Assembly (NCBI RefSeq): GCF_008017825.1
Contig: NZ_VRLS01000012.1
Location: 516,100 to 580,099 of the forward strand
Length of the DNA: 64,000 nt
Direction of reading: 5' to 3'
From: Mesonia sp008017825
GTDB taxonomy: Bacteria; Bacteroidota; Bacteroidia; Flavobacteriales; Flavobacteriaceae
Every line of letters begins with the position of its first letter. The stretch's first letter is position 1. The notes under the pieces were generated by a model. The model searched no databases. It worked only from the letters and a program-made list of their open reading frames with translations, and was not told where the DNA came from. Made by a program: the position numbers and the translations under genes. Below, one piece after another: positions 50,295 through 59,486 of the stretch.

Positions 50295-52133
50295 ATGTCG
50301 TCAGTAGCTCAAGCTAATAGAAAAGAACTTTTTGGCCACCCAGTAGGTCTGTTTATACTGTTTTTTACAGAAATGTGGGAGCGTTTCTCTTATTACGGTA
50401 TGCGTGGGATACTTACCTTATATATTGCAGCTTCGGCTACAGCTATAGATCCTGGGTTAGGTTGGAGTAATAAAGATGCAATTTGGTTATACGGTTGGTA
50501 TACAATGTTAGTGTATGTGGCATCTATTCCTGGAGGTTGGATTGCCGATAAATTTTTAGGACAAAAGAAAACGGTTTTAATTGGTGGTATCCTTTTGTGT
50601 TTAGGACATGGGGTGTTGGCCATTCCGCAGGATTGGGCATTTTTTACAGGACTTATTTTAATCATATTAGGAGTTGGAGGTTTAAAACCGAATATTTCTA
50701 CAATGGTAGGTGGTCTTTATAAAGAAGGAGATATTAGAAGAGATAGTGGATTTACTATATTTTATATCGGTATCAATGTTGGAGCCTTTTTAGCAAGTAT
50801 TTCTGTAGGATTAGTAGCTTATTATTACGGATGGCATTACGGTTTTGGTCTTGCTGGAGTAGGAATGGTGCTTGGGCAAATAGTCTTTATGTGGGGACAA
50901 AGGTATTTAAAAGGAGTAGGTGAATTTACTGGTGGAGAAAATGTTTCAGAGGCAGAAAAAGCAGCAGCGAAACGACCATTAAACAAAATAGAGAAAGATA
51001 GAGTAATTGTACTTTTAATCTCTTTCTTAATTGTAGTTGTTTTCTGGGGAGCTTTTGAGCAAGCTGGAGGGTTAATGAACCTTTATACAGATGCTAAAGT
51101 AGATAGAACTATTGGATTGAGCTGGTTACAGGAAATTCCTGCGGCAGTTTTCCAATCTTTAAATGCTGGATATATTATTATTTTTGGAACTCTAGTAGGT
51201 GGTTTTTGGATTACCGTAAAGAAAAAGGGGAAAGAAGCTTCTTCATTATTTAAGATGGCTGTAGGAACCATTATTATGGGACTTGGTTATGTATTTATGA
51301 TGTTTGCTTCTCAAGAAGCAAGTGCAGAAGTATTTGGGAAAGCAGCAATGATTTGGATTTTCTTAGCTTATCTTTTTCATACTATCGGGGAGTTATGTAC
51401 ATCTCCTGTAGCACTTTCATTTATTACTAAATTGGCGCCTCTTAAATATGCATCGATAATGATGGGCGTTTATTTTGCAGCAACAGGATTTGGTAATAAA
51501 CTTGCCGGAAGTATTGGAGAATCTGCTCAACTAGAACCTTTTGAAGGAACTATGATCGTGCAAAAGCAAGAGGTTATTCCATTTATGGAAAAAGACAGTA
51601 TTGAAGTTAAAAATAAACAGAATAAAGTAGTAGATGTTTATGATTACCCAATTAACTTAGATAAAAACTTCAGTATACGAAGTGATGTTTATTTGCAAGA
51701 TGGAGAGGTGGTATTCAATCAAATAGATTCAGATGAGAATTTGAATAGATTGTTTCAACTTTCTAATGGAGAAGATAGCAACACTCCAGAACTCAAAGAA
51801 ACACTTAAGGAAAATAACGCTACTGCAGAAAACCCTTATCATGCGAGTATTATCTTTGAAAAAGATCCAGATGCTGCCAAGGTTACCGAAAATATAGGTG
51901 ATGGTAAGAATTACGGAGTTTCATTCGTATTAGAAGAAGAACAGAGTGAGCAAGAATACAAAACCTTTATGTACCTAACGATATTCACTGTAGCTTTTGG
52001 TTTCTTAGTAATTTTATTCTTAAAGAAATTAAAGAAACTTACCCACGGCGCAGAGGATAACGAAAGAAGTATAGACGGCGATGAAAAAGATAACGAACCA
52101 TTTGAAATAGCAGATCCAGAAATAAAGAATTAA
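50295..52133 (+). CDS. POT-family proton/peptide symporter with large insertion
   Basis: The 612-residue inner-membrane protein has the POT signature FFTEMWERFSYYGMRGIL (ExxERFxYYG) and about 12-14 membrane segments. After the segment ending ATGFGNKLAGSIGESAQ (about residue 410) comes a hydrophilic stretch of about 140 residues (412-552), followed by the last membrane helix (YLTIFTVAFGFLVILFLKKL). The downstream paralogue lacks this insertion. It imports di- and tripeptides together with protons. It starts 18 bp after the peptidase gene and 3 bp before the second transporter gene. Confidence 0.9.
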   Translation: MSSVAQANRKELFGHPVGLFILFFTEMWERFSYYGMRGILTLYIAASATAIDPGLGWSNKDAIWLYGWYTMLVYVASIPGGWIADKFLGQKKTVLIGGILLCLGHGVLAIPQDWAFFTGLILIILGVGGLKPNISTMVGGLYKEGDIRRDSGFTIFYIGINVGAFLASISVGLVAYYYGWHYGFGLAGVGMVLGQIVFMWGQRYLKGVGEFTGGENVSEAEKAAAKRPLNKIEKDRVIVLLISFLIVVVFWGAFEQAGGLMNLYTDAKVDRTIGLSWLQEIPAAVFQSLNAGYIIIFGTLVGGFWITVKKKGKEASSLFKMAVGTIIMGLGYVFMMFASQEASAEVFGKAAMIWIFLAYLFHTIGELCTSPVALSFITKLAPLKYASIMMGVYFAATGFGNKLAGSIGESAQLEPFEGTMIVQKQEVIPFMEKDSIEVKNKQNKVVDVYDYPINLDKNFSIRSDVYLQDGEVVFNQIDSDENLNRLFQLSNGEDSNTPELKETLKENNATAENPYHASIIFEKDPDAAKVTENIGDGKNYGVSFVLEEEQSEQEYKTFMYLTIFTVAFGFLVILFLKKLKKLTHGAEDNERSIDGDEKDNEPFEIADPEIKN

Positions 52134-52136
52134 TAT

Positions 52137-53918
52137 ATGTCAACACTATCATCAACTCAGCACGATGAGTTTTTTAAGAGTAAAGTTTTAGGTCATCCAG
52201 CAGGATTATTTGTACTTTTTTTTACCGAAATGTGGGAACGTTTTTCCTTTTATGGAATGCGTGTACTTTTAGTTAACTTCCTTACGATGGCAATCGTGGG
52301 TGTTGATTTCCCAGGGTGGGGATGGTCTGCAGAAAATGCTGGAGCTTTATTCGGTACGTATGCAGGTCTTCTTTATTTAACACCTATTGTTGGAGGTCTT
52401 ATTGCCGATAAGTTAATTGGTTATCGCTGGGCAGTAGTTGTAGGAGCGATCTTAATGACCGTAGGTCATGCGGCTATGGCAGTCGAAACCGAAATTATGC
52501 TTTATGTGGGTCTTGGCTTTCTTATTTTAGGAACAGGATTTTTTAAACCCAATATTACATCAATTATTTCTGAAATGTATAAATACCTTCCAGAGAAAAA
52601 AGATGGTGCATATACTATTTTTTATATGGGGGTAAATGCAGGAGCTTTCTTTGGGATGTTACTTTGTGGTTACCTTGCTGAAAAATTAGGTTGGAGTTGG
52701 GGATTCGGTTTAGCCGGAATTTTCATGCTATTAGGAACCTTACAATTTTGGTTATCTAAGCCTCTTTTTGGTACTGTAGGAGGTGTGCCAGAAAAAGGAA
52801 AAGAAATAGAAGTTTCAGAGGAAGAAAAGAAAGATTATAAAGCGAATCCATTTACAATGATCGATAAAGTGTTGATCGTTGCAAGTACAATCATTGGGTT
52901 TTTATATCTTATCAATGATCCAGTTTCAAAGATTGGAAATGTAGATTTATTACCCCAAAAGTTCTTTGTAGATCTTAGTTTTGGAGGAGAACCTATATCA
53001 GGATCCATTGGTTACGCTTTAGTAGGATTACTATTATTTTTAGTATTAGTAATAGGTAGAATATCTAGGTACAGTAAAGTAGTTCGAGATCGAATGATTG
53101 CCGTAGTAGTTTTTGCATTCTTTACCGTCATTTTCTTTTTATGTTTTGAGCAGGCAGCCTCTTCATTAGTTTTATTTGCGCGAGATTCTGTAGATAGGGA
53201 ACTCACAGGTGTAGCAGCTTTATCATTTAATATTATAAATGCTTTACTTACCATTATCCCACTGGCGATTATTACTTGGGTTCTTATTTTATTATGGAAA
53301 CAAACACATAAAAAAATATTAGGAGCTAATATTGTGTTGATGCTTTGCTTTTTAGGAGTTTGGGCATTGGTAATATGGATGCTTTATAGAGAATTTTCTG
53401 GTGGAGATGTAGAAATTACAGTTTCTTGGTTTAGTATTCTTAACTCCTTCTTTATAATTGCATTTGCATCATTTTTCTCTAAATGGTGGGAAAGTAAATA
53501 CAATCCATCTGCAGCTTTAAAATATGGGATAGGATTGGTACTTGTAGGATTAGGGTTTGGATTATTAGCCTTTGGATCTTACGACTTGGCTGAAGGTGTT
53601 AAGGTAAGTATGGTCTGGCTTATTCTAGCTTATTTATTCCATACCTTAGGAGAACTTTGTTTATCACCTGTAGGACTTTCTTATGTGAGTAAATTAGTTC
53701 CTGCAAGAATGATTGCTCTTATGTTTGGAATGTGGTACTTAGCGATTGCTATCGGAAATAAAATTGCAGCTTCTTTAGGAGGAATGGTAGATCAAATTAA
53801 GGAAGATTATAGCTTATCTACTTTCTTCCTTATATTCACTATTATACCAATTGCAGCCGGAGTATTAGTAGCGGTCTTAAACCCGCTTCTCAAAAAATTA
53901 ATGCACGGAGTTAAATAG
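52137..53918 (+). CDS. POT-family proton/peptide symporter
   Basis: The 593-residue protein has the same POT signature (FFTEMWERFSFYGMRVLL), the PTR motif around FILGTGFFKPNITSIISEMY, and a standard set of membrane segments without the long insertion of its neighbour. It is a tandem paralogue; the two share the C-terminal LAYLFHTLGELCLSPVGLS / LAYLFHTIGELCTSPVALS segment. It probably imports peptides produced by the adjacent dipeptidyl peptidase. Confidence 0.92.
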   Translation: MSTLSSTQHDEFFKSKVLGHPAGLFVLFFTEMWERFSFYGMRVLLVNFLTMAIVGVDFPGWGWSAENAGALFGTYAGLLYLTPIVGGLIADKLIGYRWAVVVGAILMTVGHAAMAVETEIMLYVGLGFLILGTGFFKPNITSIISEMYKYLPEKKDGAYTIFYMGVNAGAFFGMLLCGYLAEKLGWSWGFGLAGIFMLLGTLQFWLSKPLFGTVGGVPEKGKEIEVSEEEKKDYKANPFTMIDKVLIVASTIIGFLYLINDPVSKIGNVDLLPQKFFVDLSFGGEPISGSIGYALVGLLLFLVLVIGRISRYSKVVRDRMIAVVVFAFFTVIFFLCFEQAASSLVLFARDSVDRELTGVAALSFNIINALLTIIPLAIITWVLILLWKQTHKKILGANIVLMLCFLGVWALVIWMLYREFSGGDVEITVSWFSILNSFFIIAFASFFSKWWESKYNPSAALKYGIGLVLVGLGFGLLAFGSYDLAEGVKVSMVWLILAYLFHTLGELCLSPVGLSYVSKLVPARMIALMFGMWYLAIAIGNKIAASLGGMVDQIKEDYSLSTFFLIFTIIPIAAGVLVAVLNPLLKKLMHGVK

Positions 53919-53978
53919 GATTAACATTTATACCATTCTTAATCTAAGGATTGGAATGGTATTTGATTTATTTTAGAA

Positions 53979-54518
53979 ATGAAAAAAATATTAATTATAG
54001 CAACGGTTTTAATTTCGGCAGTAACTACTGCGCAAGAAATTAAATGGATGAGTATGAATGAAGCTTTAGAAGCTCAAAAAGAAAATCCGAAGAAAATTTT
54101 TATGGATGTTTATACAGATTGGTGCGGACCTTGTAAGCTGCTAGATAAGAAAACATTCGCCAATAAAGACGTCGCTAATTATGTAAATAAACATTTCTAT
54201 GCTGTAAAATTCAATGCTGAAGGAACAGAGAAGGTAGATTATCAAGATTTTACTTATACTAATCCTAATTATAAAGAGGGTCGTAAAGGTAGAAACAGTC
54301 AACACCTGTTTGCTCACGCTTTAAAAATTAATGCATATCCTAGTATGGTATTTTTTGATGAAGAAGGTAACTCTCTTCCAACAGTAACAGGATATAAAAC
54401 TCCGCAACAGTTAGAGCTTTATTTAAAGATGATTGCTAAAGATGATTATAAAGATATTACAACTACAGAAGCTTGGCAAGAATATCAGTCTAACTTCAAA
54501 GGAACATTTAAAAATTAA
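53979..54518 (+). CDS. Thioredoxin-like periplasmic protein
   Basis: The 179 residues start with a signal peptide (MKKILIIATVLISAVTTAQ). The active-site motif is DWCGPCKLLDKKTF (about residues 47-60) and the cis-Pro loop is NAYPSMVFFD. This is a thioredoxin_7-type domain often found in Bacteroidota periplasm and used for disulphide or maturation reactions. The partner is unknown. The gene stands alone on the plus strand before the minus-strand comEC run. Confidence 0.85.
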   Translation: MKKILIIATVLISAVTTAQEIKWMSMNEALEAQKENPKKIFMDVYTDWCGPCKLLDKKTFANKDVANYVNKHFYAVKFNAEGTEKVDYQDFTYTNPNYKEGRKGRNSQHLFAHALKINAYPSMVFFDEEGNSLPTVTGYKTPQQLELYLKMIAKDDYKDITTTEAWQEYQSNFKGTFKN

Positions 54519-54547
54519 AAGTTGATGAGAGAAATGTGCTAAGATGT

Positions 54548-56572
54548 TCAATTATCAATGACGAAAGTCCCTTTTTTACCGGTATGGTGAAAAGGGATTT
54601 TCTTTTTTATAGCTGTTTCTTCCCAACGTTTTAGGTAAGAATAGTAATTGCTTCCATCAGCAATAATATATTTAGGTTGTAGTTTATCAACAACTCTATC
54701 TAAATTTACTTTCGGTGAATTCATTAGCACTAAATAGTCAACTGAAATCAATTCTTCTATATTGTAAACAGCTGTACTATCCATTATAAATATACTTTTA
54801 TGAAAAGCATTGTAGTAATTTTTTATAGTAGTTTTCAAATTAACCTGTTTCAAATTATCCTGAATCAATAAACCTTCAAAGGGTTTTAGTAGTAATGAGT
54901 CGGAGGTAATGAAGGTAAGTTGTTTGTTGGTTTGTAAACCTAAAATATTCTTTTTGTTTTGATGAAAAATGTAAAACCGTTCTTGTTTCCGTAAAGAATA
55001 AATTTCAGAAATATATAATCCCTCTACTATAAGCAAGCTAAGGCTTAGCAACCATAGGTAACGCCATTTTCTTTGATATACAAAAAAAACCAACAGGAGT
55101 AACGCTATTAATGAAAAGTAGAGCATGCTTTGAGAAAAGTAAACTCTTTCTATAATAAATTGGTTTTGGGACGCAATAAAATGTACAAAGTTTAATACAG
55201 CTTCAATAATATATCCGAAAACAACTCTGGCAAACTCTGGAATAGGTGCAATAAAACTCCATGAAATACACAATATACAGGCTGTTAATACCAAAAATAT
55301 AAACGGAATAAGAAGTAAATTACTAAGGAGAAATAAACCTGGTATTTGGTGAAAATAAAATAATGAAAGTGGAAAAACACCTAATTGTGCGGTGAGCGTT
55401 ACGCAACATATTCCCCAAATTTTTCTTGGTAACCAGTATTTAAAATATAATTGACGGTTGAGTATAGGATATAAAGTAATAATAGAAAATACAGCAGCAT
55501 AACTTAATTGAAAACCTATATGATAGATATAACAAGGGTCATAAATCAATAACGCTACAGCGGAAAGAAAAAGCATATTTAGACTACTACTTTCTCGTTT
55601 AAATGTATGTGCAAAGGCAATGAAACTAAACATGGTTACTGCTCGAGTAATAGATGGAGTAAATCCTACTATAAATGCATATCCCCATAAAATGACCACA
55701 ATACAAACACTACTCACTATACGACCTGTTTTATGATAAGATAAAGGCTTAAAAAGAAACTGTAAAATGAGAAGAATAAAACCTACATGTAATCCTGATA
55801 CTGCTAAAATATGTAGAACACCAGCTTTAGAGAAATCATTATATATACTTTTAGTAAGCAAATCTTTTTTACCTAAGACCAAGGATTCTATAAATGCAAC
55901 ATGGTTTAACTGAAAGTCCGATGCGTATAAATTAGCTCGTATTTTTTCTTTAAGATCTCTAGAAATTTGCTGCCATGAAAATTCTTGAGAATGGATAATG
56001 ACCATCTCATCACGATTAAATATGATCTTCCCATACACATGTTGATGCTTCAAATAATTTCGGTAATTAAATTGATGCGGAATTTTAGGTTCATTAACCA
56101 AAGAAATTCTCTTTTTAATAAATACACGATCTCCAGTATGTAAATGTGGAGTAAGTGAATCTCCATGAAATTCGGTTAAAAGAATTTCAAAAGGTTTGCT
56201 CTTTCGGTTTCCCGGAATTACTTCAGCGGTATAATTATGGGTGTAAGCATTGGGTTTAAGGGATTTTATGATTCTTAATTGGAGAGTACTTTGCTCGTGG
56301 AATAAACTAGAGTCAGTCGAATGATTTTGAAAAATATGAGCCCTAGAAATCATCATACCAAGTGCTAGAAAGCAAATAAAAGCAATGCTGATAAAAGTGT
56401 ATGGCTGTGTGAATAGTCGCTTAGTGTAGAAATAAGCAACACCTAAAATTACCGTAGCAACAAAGCTTACAAATAATAAACTTTCTTGAGGTAAAGGAAA
56501 ATAAAGTCCTAGTAAAACTCCTAAAATGAGAGATGTACAGACAAGTATTAAAGGAGGATTAAGCAACTTCAT
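54548..56572 (-). CDS. comEC: ComEC/Rec2 competence protein (DNA uptake channel)
   Basis: The 674-residue protein has an N-terminal membrane pair, a DUF4131-type soluble region (about residues 90-210), and the ComEC core with GVLHILAVSGLHVGFILLI at about residues 250-268 and several further helices (YIYHIGFQLSYAAVFSIITL). The last 170 residues are a diverged soluble part (ILGLQTNKQLTFITSDSLLL); a full metallo-beta-lactamase domain with HxHxDH is absent, as often in Bacteroidota. It takes up single-stranded DNA across the inner membrane. The pseudopilus genes at 624-18257 could supply the outer step, which is inferred. Confidence 0.88.
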   Translation of the reverse strand: MKLLNPPLILVCTSLILGVLLGLYFPLPQESLLFVSFVATVILGVAYFYTKRLFTQPYTFISIAFICFLALGMMISRAHIFQNHSTDSSLFHEQSTLQLRIIKSLKPNAYTHNYTAEVIPGNRKSKPFEILLTEFHGDSLTPHLHTGDRVFIKKRISLVNEPKIPHQFNYRNYLKHQHVYGKIIFNRDEMVIIHSQEFSWQQISRDLKEKIRANLYASDFQLNHVAFIESLVLGKKDLLTKSIYNDFSKAGVLHILAVSGLHVGFILLILQFLFKPLSYHKTGRIVSSVCIVVILWGYAFIVGFTPSITRAVTMFSFIAFAHTFKRESSSLNMLFLSAVALLIYDPCYIYHIGFQLSYAAVFSIITLYPILNRQLYFKYWLPRKIWGICCVTLTAQLGVFPLSLFYFHQIPGLFLLSNLLLIPFIFLVLTACILCISWSFIAPIPEFARVVFGYIIEAVLNFVHFIASQNQFIIERVYFSQSMLYFSLIALLLLVFFVYQRKWRYLWLLSLSLLIVEGLYISEIYSLRKQERFYIFHQNKKNILGLQTNKQLTFITSDSLLLKPFEGLLIQDNLKQVNLKTTIKNYYNAFHKSIFIMDSTAVYNIEELISVDYLVLMNSPKVNLDRVVDKLQPKYIIADGSNYYSYLKRWEETAIKKKIPFHHTGKKGTFVIDN

Positions 56573-56600
56573 TCCTAAAGTTACTCAAAAAATATGAATG

Positions 56601-57101
56601 TTAGAAAACCCGTCGAGCCATAACGTAAGCAGAATTCCAATATTTTTCATTGAGAGAGGATACAATAACACCTCTCGAAGTAGTGGAGTGTATGAAGCTT
56701 ACATTCCCTGGAACAATCTCCACAACCAAGCCTACATGATTAATAACCTTTCGGCTTTTATTAGTTTGGAAAAACAGCAAATCACCAACATTAACTTGGT
56801 TGGTGTGAATTTTATAACCTTGTTTTGCCATATCTCTAGAAACTCTAGGCAATTGGATTCCTTCTTTTTGAAAAGAAGTATAGATTAAACCAGAACAATC
56901 CATTCCTTTTTTTGTAGTTCCGCCGTACTTGTAACGTGTTCCTTGAAAACCTAAAGCATAATTGGTAATGCGTGTGGCTTCGGGTACAGGGTCGTATTTA
57001 TAAGAACTGCTTTTTTTTATTTTTTGATTGGCAACTTTTCGACTAGAACCGCAAGAAGCTAAACTTGCAATGATCAATAACAGTAGGATTTTTTTAATCA
57101 T
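56601..57101 (-). CDS. NlpC/P60 (C40) cell-wall hydrolase, lipoprotein
   Basis: The 166 residues have a lipobox (LIIASLASCGSSRK) and a C40 domain with the catalytic Cys in TKKGMDCSGLIYTSFQKEGI and the His in INHVGLVVEIVPG. It cleaves peptide crosslinks in peptidoglycan. It overlaps the lpxB start region by 4 bp. Confidence 0.9.
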   Translation of the reverse strand: MIKKILLLLIIASLASCGSSRKVANQKIKKSSSYKYDPVPEATRITNYALGFQGTRYKYGGTTKKGMDCSGLIYTSFQKEGIQLPRVSRDMAKQGYKIHTNQVNVGDLLFFQTNKSRKVINHVGLVVEIVPGNVSFIHSTTSRGVIVSSLNEKYWNSAYVMARRVF

Positions 57102-58213
57102 GGTTGTAATTTTTCATAAATTAAAGAAGCAGTTTTTTCACTGGCGCCAATTCCGCCAAGCTTATTTTTAAGCTCTTTATAATCTTTTAATATATTTTCT
57201 CGTTTCGGATTCTTTAGAATCAGATCGAGTTCATTTTTCAAGTTTCTAGAATTAAATTCTCTTTGGATTAATTCTTTTACAACTTCTTTATCCATTATTA
57301 AGTTGACTAAAGAGATGTAATCTAAGTTAATAATACGTTTAGCAATTTGATAAGAAATAGAGCTTCCTTTGTAACAAACCACTTCGGGGATATTAAAAAG
57401 CGCAGTTTCTAAAGTGGCAGTTCCAGAGGTGACTAATGCAGCGCTAGCAACACTTAGTAAATTATAGGTTTTGTTGCTGATAAGAAAAACCTGATTCTTT
57501 TTTAAAAACTGTTGGTAATATGCTTCGTCTTGACTTGGTGCTCCCGCAATAATAAATTGATAATCAGGATAATGCGGAGTTATACTCAGCATAGTTTCTA
57601 GCATTTTAGAGATTTCTTGTTTTCTACTTCCTGGTAATAAAGCAATAATAGGTTTGTTGGGAAGTTGATTTACTTCTATAAATTGCTCGAAAGAAATTTC
57701 TTCACGTTGATCAATGGCATCTAACAAAGGATGACCCACAAAATGAACAGAATATTGGTGTTTCTTTTCGTAAAAATCTTTTTCAAATGGAAGAATGACA
57801 TACATTTCATCTACATCACGCTTTATGGCTTTAATTCGATTTTCTTTCCAAGCCCAAATTTGCGGAGAAATATAGTAGTGCGTTGGTATGCCTTGTTGTT
57901 TTGCCCACTTGGCAATTCTAAAATTAAAACCTGGGTAATCTATAAAGATAATGACATCGGGTTCATAAGCAAGTATATCTTTTTTACACAAAGCAATATT
58001 TTTGAAGATAGTCCTTAGGTTGGCAATTACTTCTGCAAAGCCCATAAAAGCTAGCTCTCGATAATGTTTCACTAAAGTACCGCCTACGGCTTGCATAAGA
58101 TCACCACCCCAAAATCTAAAATCCGCAGCAGCGTCTTTTTCCTTTAAAGATTTCATAAGGTTTGCAGCGTGTAAGTCTCCAGAGGCTTCACCAGCAATAA
58201 GGTAGTACTTCAT
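57098..58213 (-). CDS. lpxB: Lipid-A-disaccharide synthase
   Basis: The 371-residue protein has the LpxB start YLIAGEASGDLHAANLMKSL, IFIDYPGFNFRIAKWAKQQG, YYISPQIWAWKENRIK and the C-terminal LLPGSRKQEISKMLETMLSI and SGTATLETALFNIPEVVCYK. The enzyme joins UDP-diacylglucosamine and lipid X to make the lipid A disaccharide. It lies between the C40 hydrolase and a small membrane protein gene in a run ending in surE. Confidence 0.94.
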   Translation of the reverse strand: MKYYLIAGEASGDLHAANLMKSLKEKDAAADFRFWGGDLMQAVGGTLVKHYRELAFMGFAEVIANLRTIFKNIALCKKDILAYEPDVIIFIDYPGFNFRIAKWAKQQGIPTHYYISPQIWAWKENRIKAIKRDVDEMYVILPFEKDFYEKKHQYSVHFVGHPLLDAIDQREEISFEQFIEVNQLPNKPIIALLPGSRKQEISKMLETMLSITPHYPDYQFIIAGAPSQDEAYYQQFLKKNQVFLISNKTYNLLSVASAALVTSGTATLETALFNIPEVVCYKGSSISYQIAKRIINLDYISLVNLIMDKEVVKELIQREFNSRNLKNELDLILKNPKRENILKDYKELKNKLGGIGASEKTASLIYEKLQP

Positions 58214-58216
58214 AAT

Positions 58217-58516
58217 TTATAAAATTGGTCCGATGACATTAAAATTAATAAGGGCAATTAAAATTCCAATAAGAATGGTGAAAATAATAACTCCTCTAGC
58301 TCTGTAAATTTTGTTTTTCTTTAAAAAAACAAAAAAAGGAAGAAAATTAAGAATTGCTCCGAGTGCAATTACACTTCCTAAACGATTATTAGATTGAGCT
58401 ATTTTTAAAGATTCCATCAAATCTGGATTTAAAAATAAGGTAGAATATAAAAATACTCCGGCGCAAGTGGCTAATAAGCCTATCAAAAAACCGATAAAAA
58501 TTTCTTTCTTAATCAT
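58217..58516 (-). CDS. Small membrane protein between surE and lpxB
   Basis: The 99-residue protein has three hydrophobic segments (GFLIGLLATCAGVFLYSTLF, SVIALGAILNFLPFFVFL, VIIFTILIGILIALINFNVI). It overlaps surE by 8 bp and ends 4 bp before lpxB, so it is translated in the same operon. No function was recognised. Confidence 0.75.
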   Translation of the reverse strand: MIKKEIFIGFLIGLLATCAGVFLYSTLFLNPDLMESLKIAQSNNRLGSVIALGAILNFLPFFVFLKKNKIYRARGVIIFTILIGILIALINFNVIGPIL

Positions 58517-59291
58517 TGAGTTGCCAACTGTTTAATTCTTGTATAGAATGATGTGCTGTTAAATCAAATTGAACCGGAACTACAGAGACATATCCGTTTT
58601 CTAAAGCCCATTCATCGGTATCCTCTCCTTTATCTTCATTTACAAACTTACCTGTAAGCCAGTAATAATCTCTCCCTTGTGGATTGGTTCTTTTATCAAA
58701 CTCTTCTACCCAATGAGCTTTTGCTTGTCTACACACTTTAATTCCTTTGATCTCTTTTGCAGAAAGTTTGGGAATATTAACATTGAGAACCACTCCTTTT
58801 GGAAGTCCGTTTTCTAAAACATTACTTACTATGGTTTCAATAAATTTTGTGGTAGGTTCAAAATTAGCAGAAAGAGAATAATCTAATAGAGAAAACCCTA
58901 TGGCAGGAATCCCTTCGGTACCCGCTTCTACTGCAGCGCTCATCGTTCCTGAGTAAATTACATTAATAGAAGAGTTAGAACCGTGGTTAATACCGCTTAC
59001 GCATAAATCTGGTTTGCGTTTTAAGATTTCTTGTTTTGCGATTTTCACGCAATCTGCAGGAGTTCCAGAACAGCTATACTCCTTGTGATCCTCTGTTTCT
59101 TCTAATTTTACAGGGTCGCAATATAAATTATCATTAAGGGTAATAGCATGTCCCATTCCACTTTGAGGGCTATCGGGAGCTATTACAACTACGTCTCCAA
59201 TCTTTTTCATAATAGAAATAAGATGTCTTATTCCTGGAGCTGTAATACCATCATCATTGGTGACTAAAATAAGTGGCTTTTTCTTTGACAT
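58509..59291 (-). CDS. surE: 5'/3'-nucleotidase SurE
   Basis: The 260-residue enzyme is a metal-dependent nucleotidase. It shows LVTNDDGITAPGIRHL (metal ligands N and D), APDSPQSGMGHAIT, CSGTPADCVKIA and CVSGINHGSNSSINVIYSGT, the conserved Asn-His pair. First gene of a minus-strand run with the small membrane protein and lpxB. Confidence 0.94.
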   Translation of the reverse strand: MSKKKPLILVTNDDGITAPGIRHLISIMKKIGDVVVIAPDSPQSGMGHAITLNDNLYCDPVKLEETEDHKEYSCSGTPADCVKIAKQEILKRKPDLCVSGINHGSNSSINVIYSGTMSAAVEAGTEGIPAIGFSLLDYSLSANFEPTTKFIETIVSNVLENGLPKGVVLNVNIPKLSAKEIKGIKVCRQAKAHWVEEFDKRTNPQGRDYYWLTGKFVNEDKGEDTDEWALENGYVSVVPVQFDLTAHHSIQELNSWQLND

Positions 59292-59486
59292 GGAAGAATT
59301 TTTACGCTAAAATACAGAATTAAAAACAATCTAGATCCATCAAAAAAATAAGCTTCCAACAACTTAACAGGATTTTAGCTGTGCACCTACGAAAAAAATA
59401 TTAATTTAGGTCGATCTTTCGAGAACATACAAAAAATCAAAACGATTAATGATAAATGGCATAATTTTTAATGCTATATTGATAGA

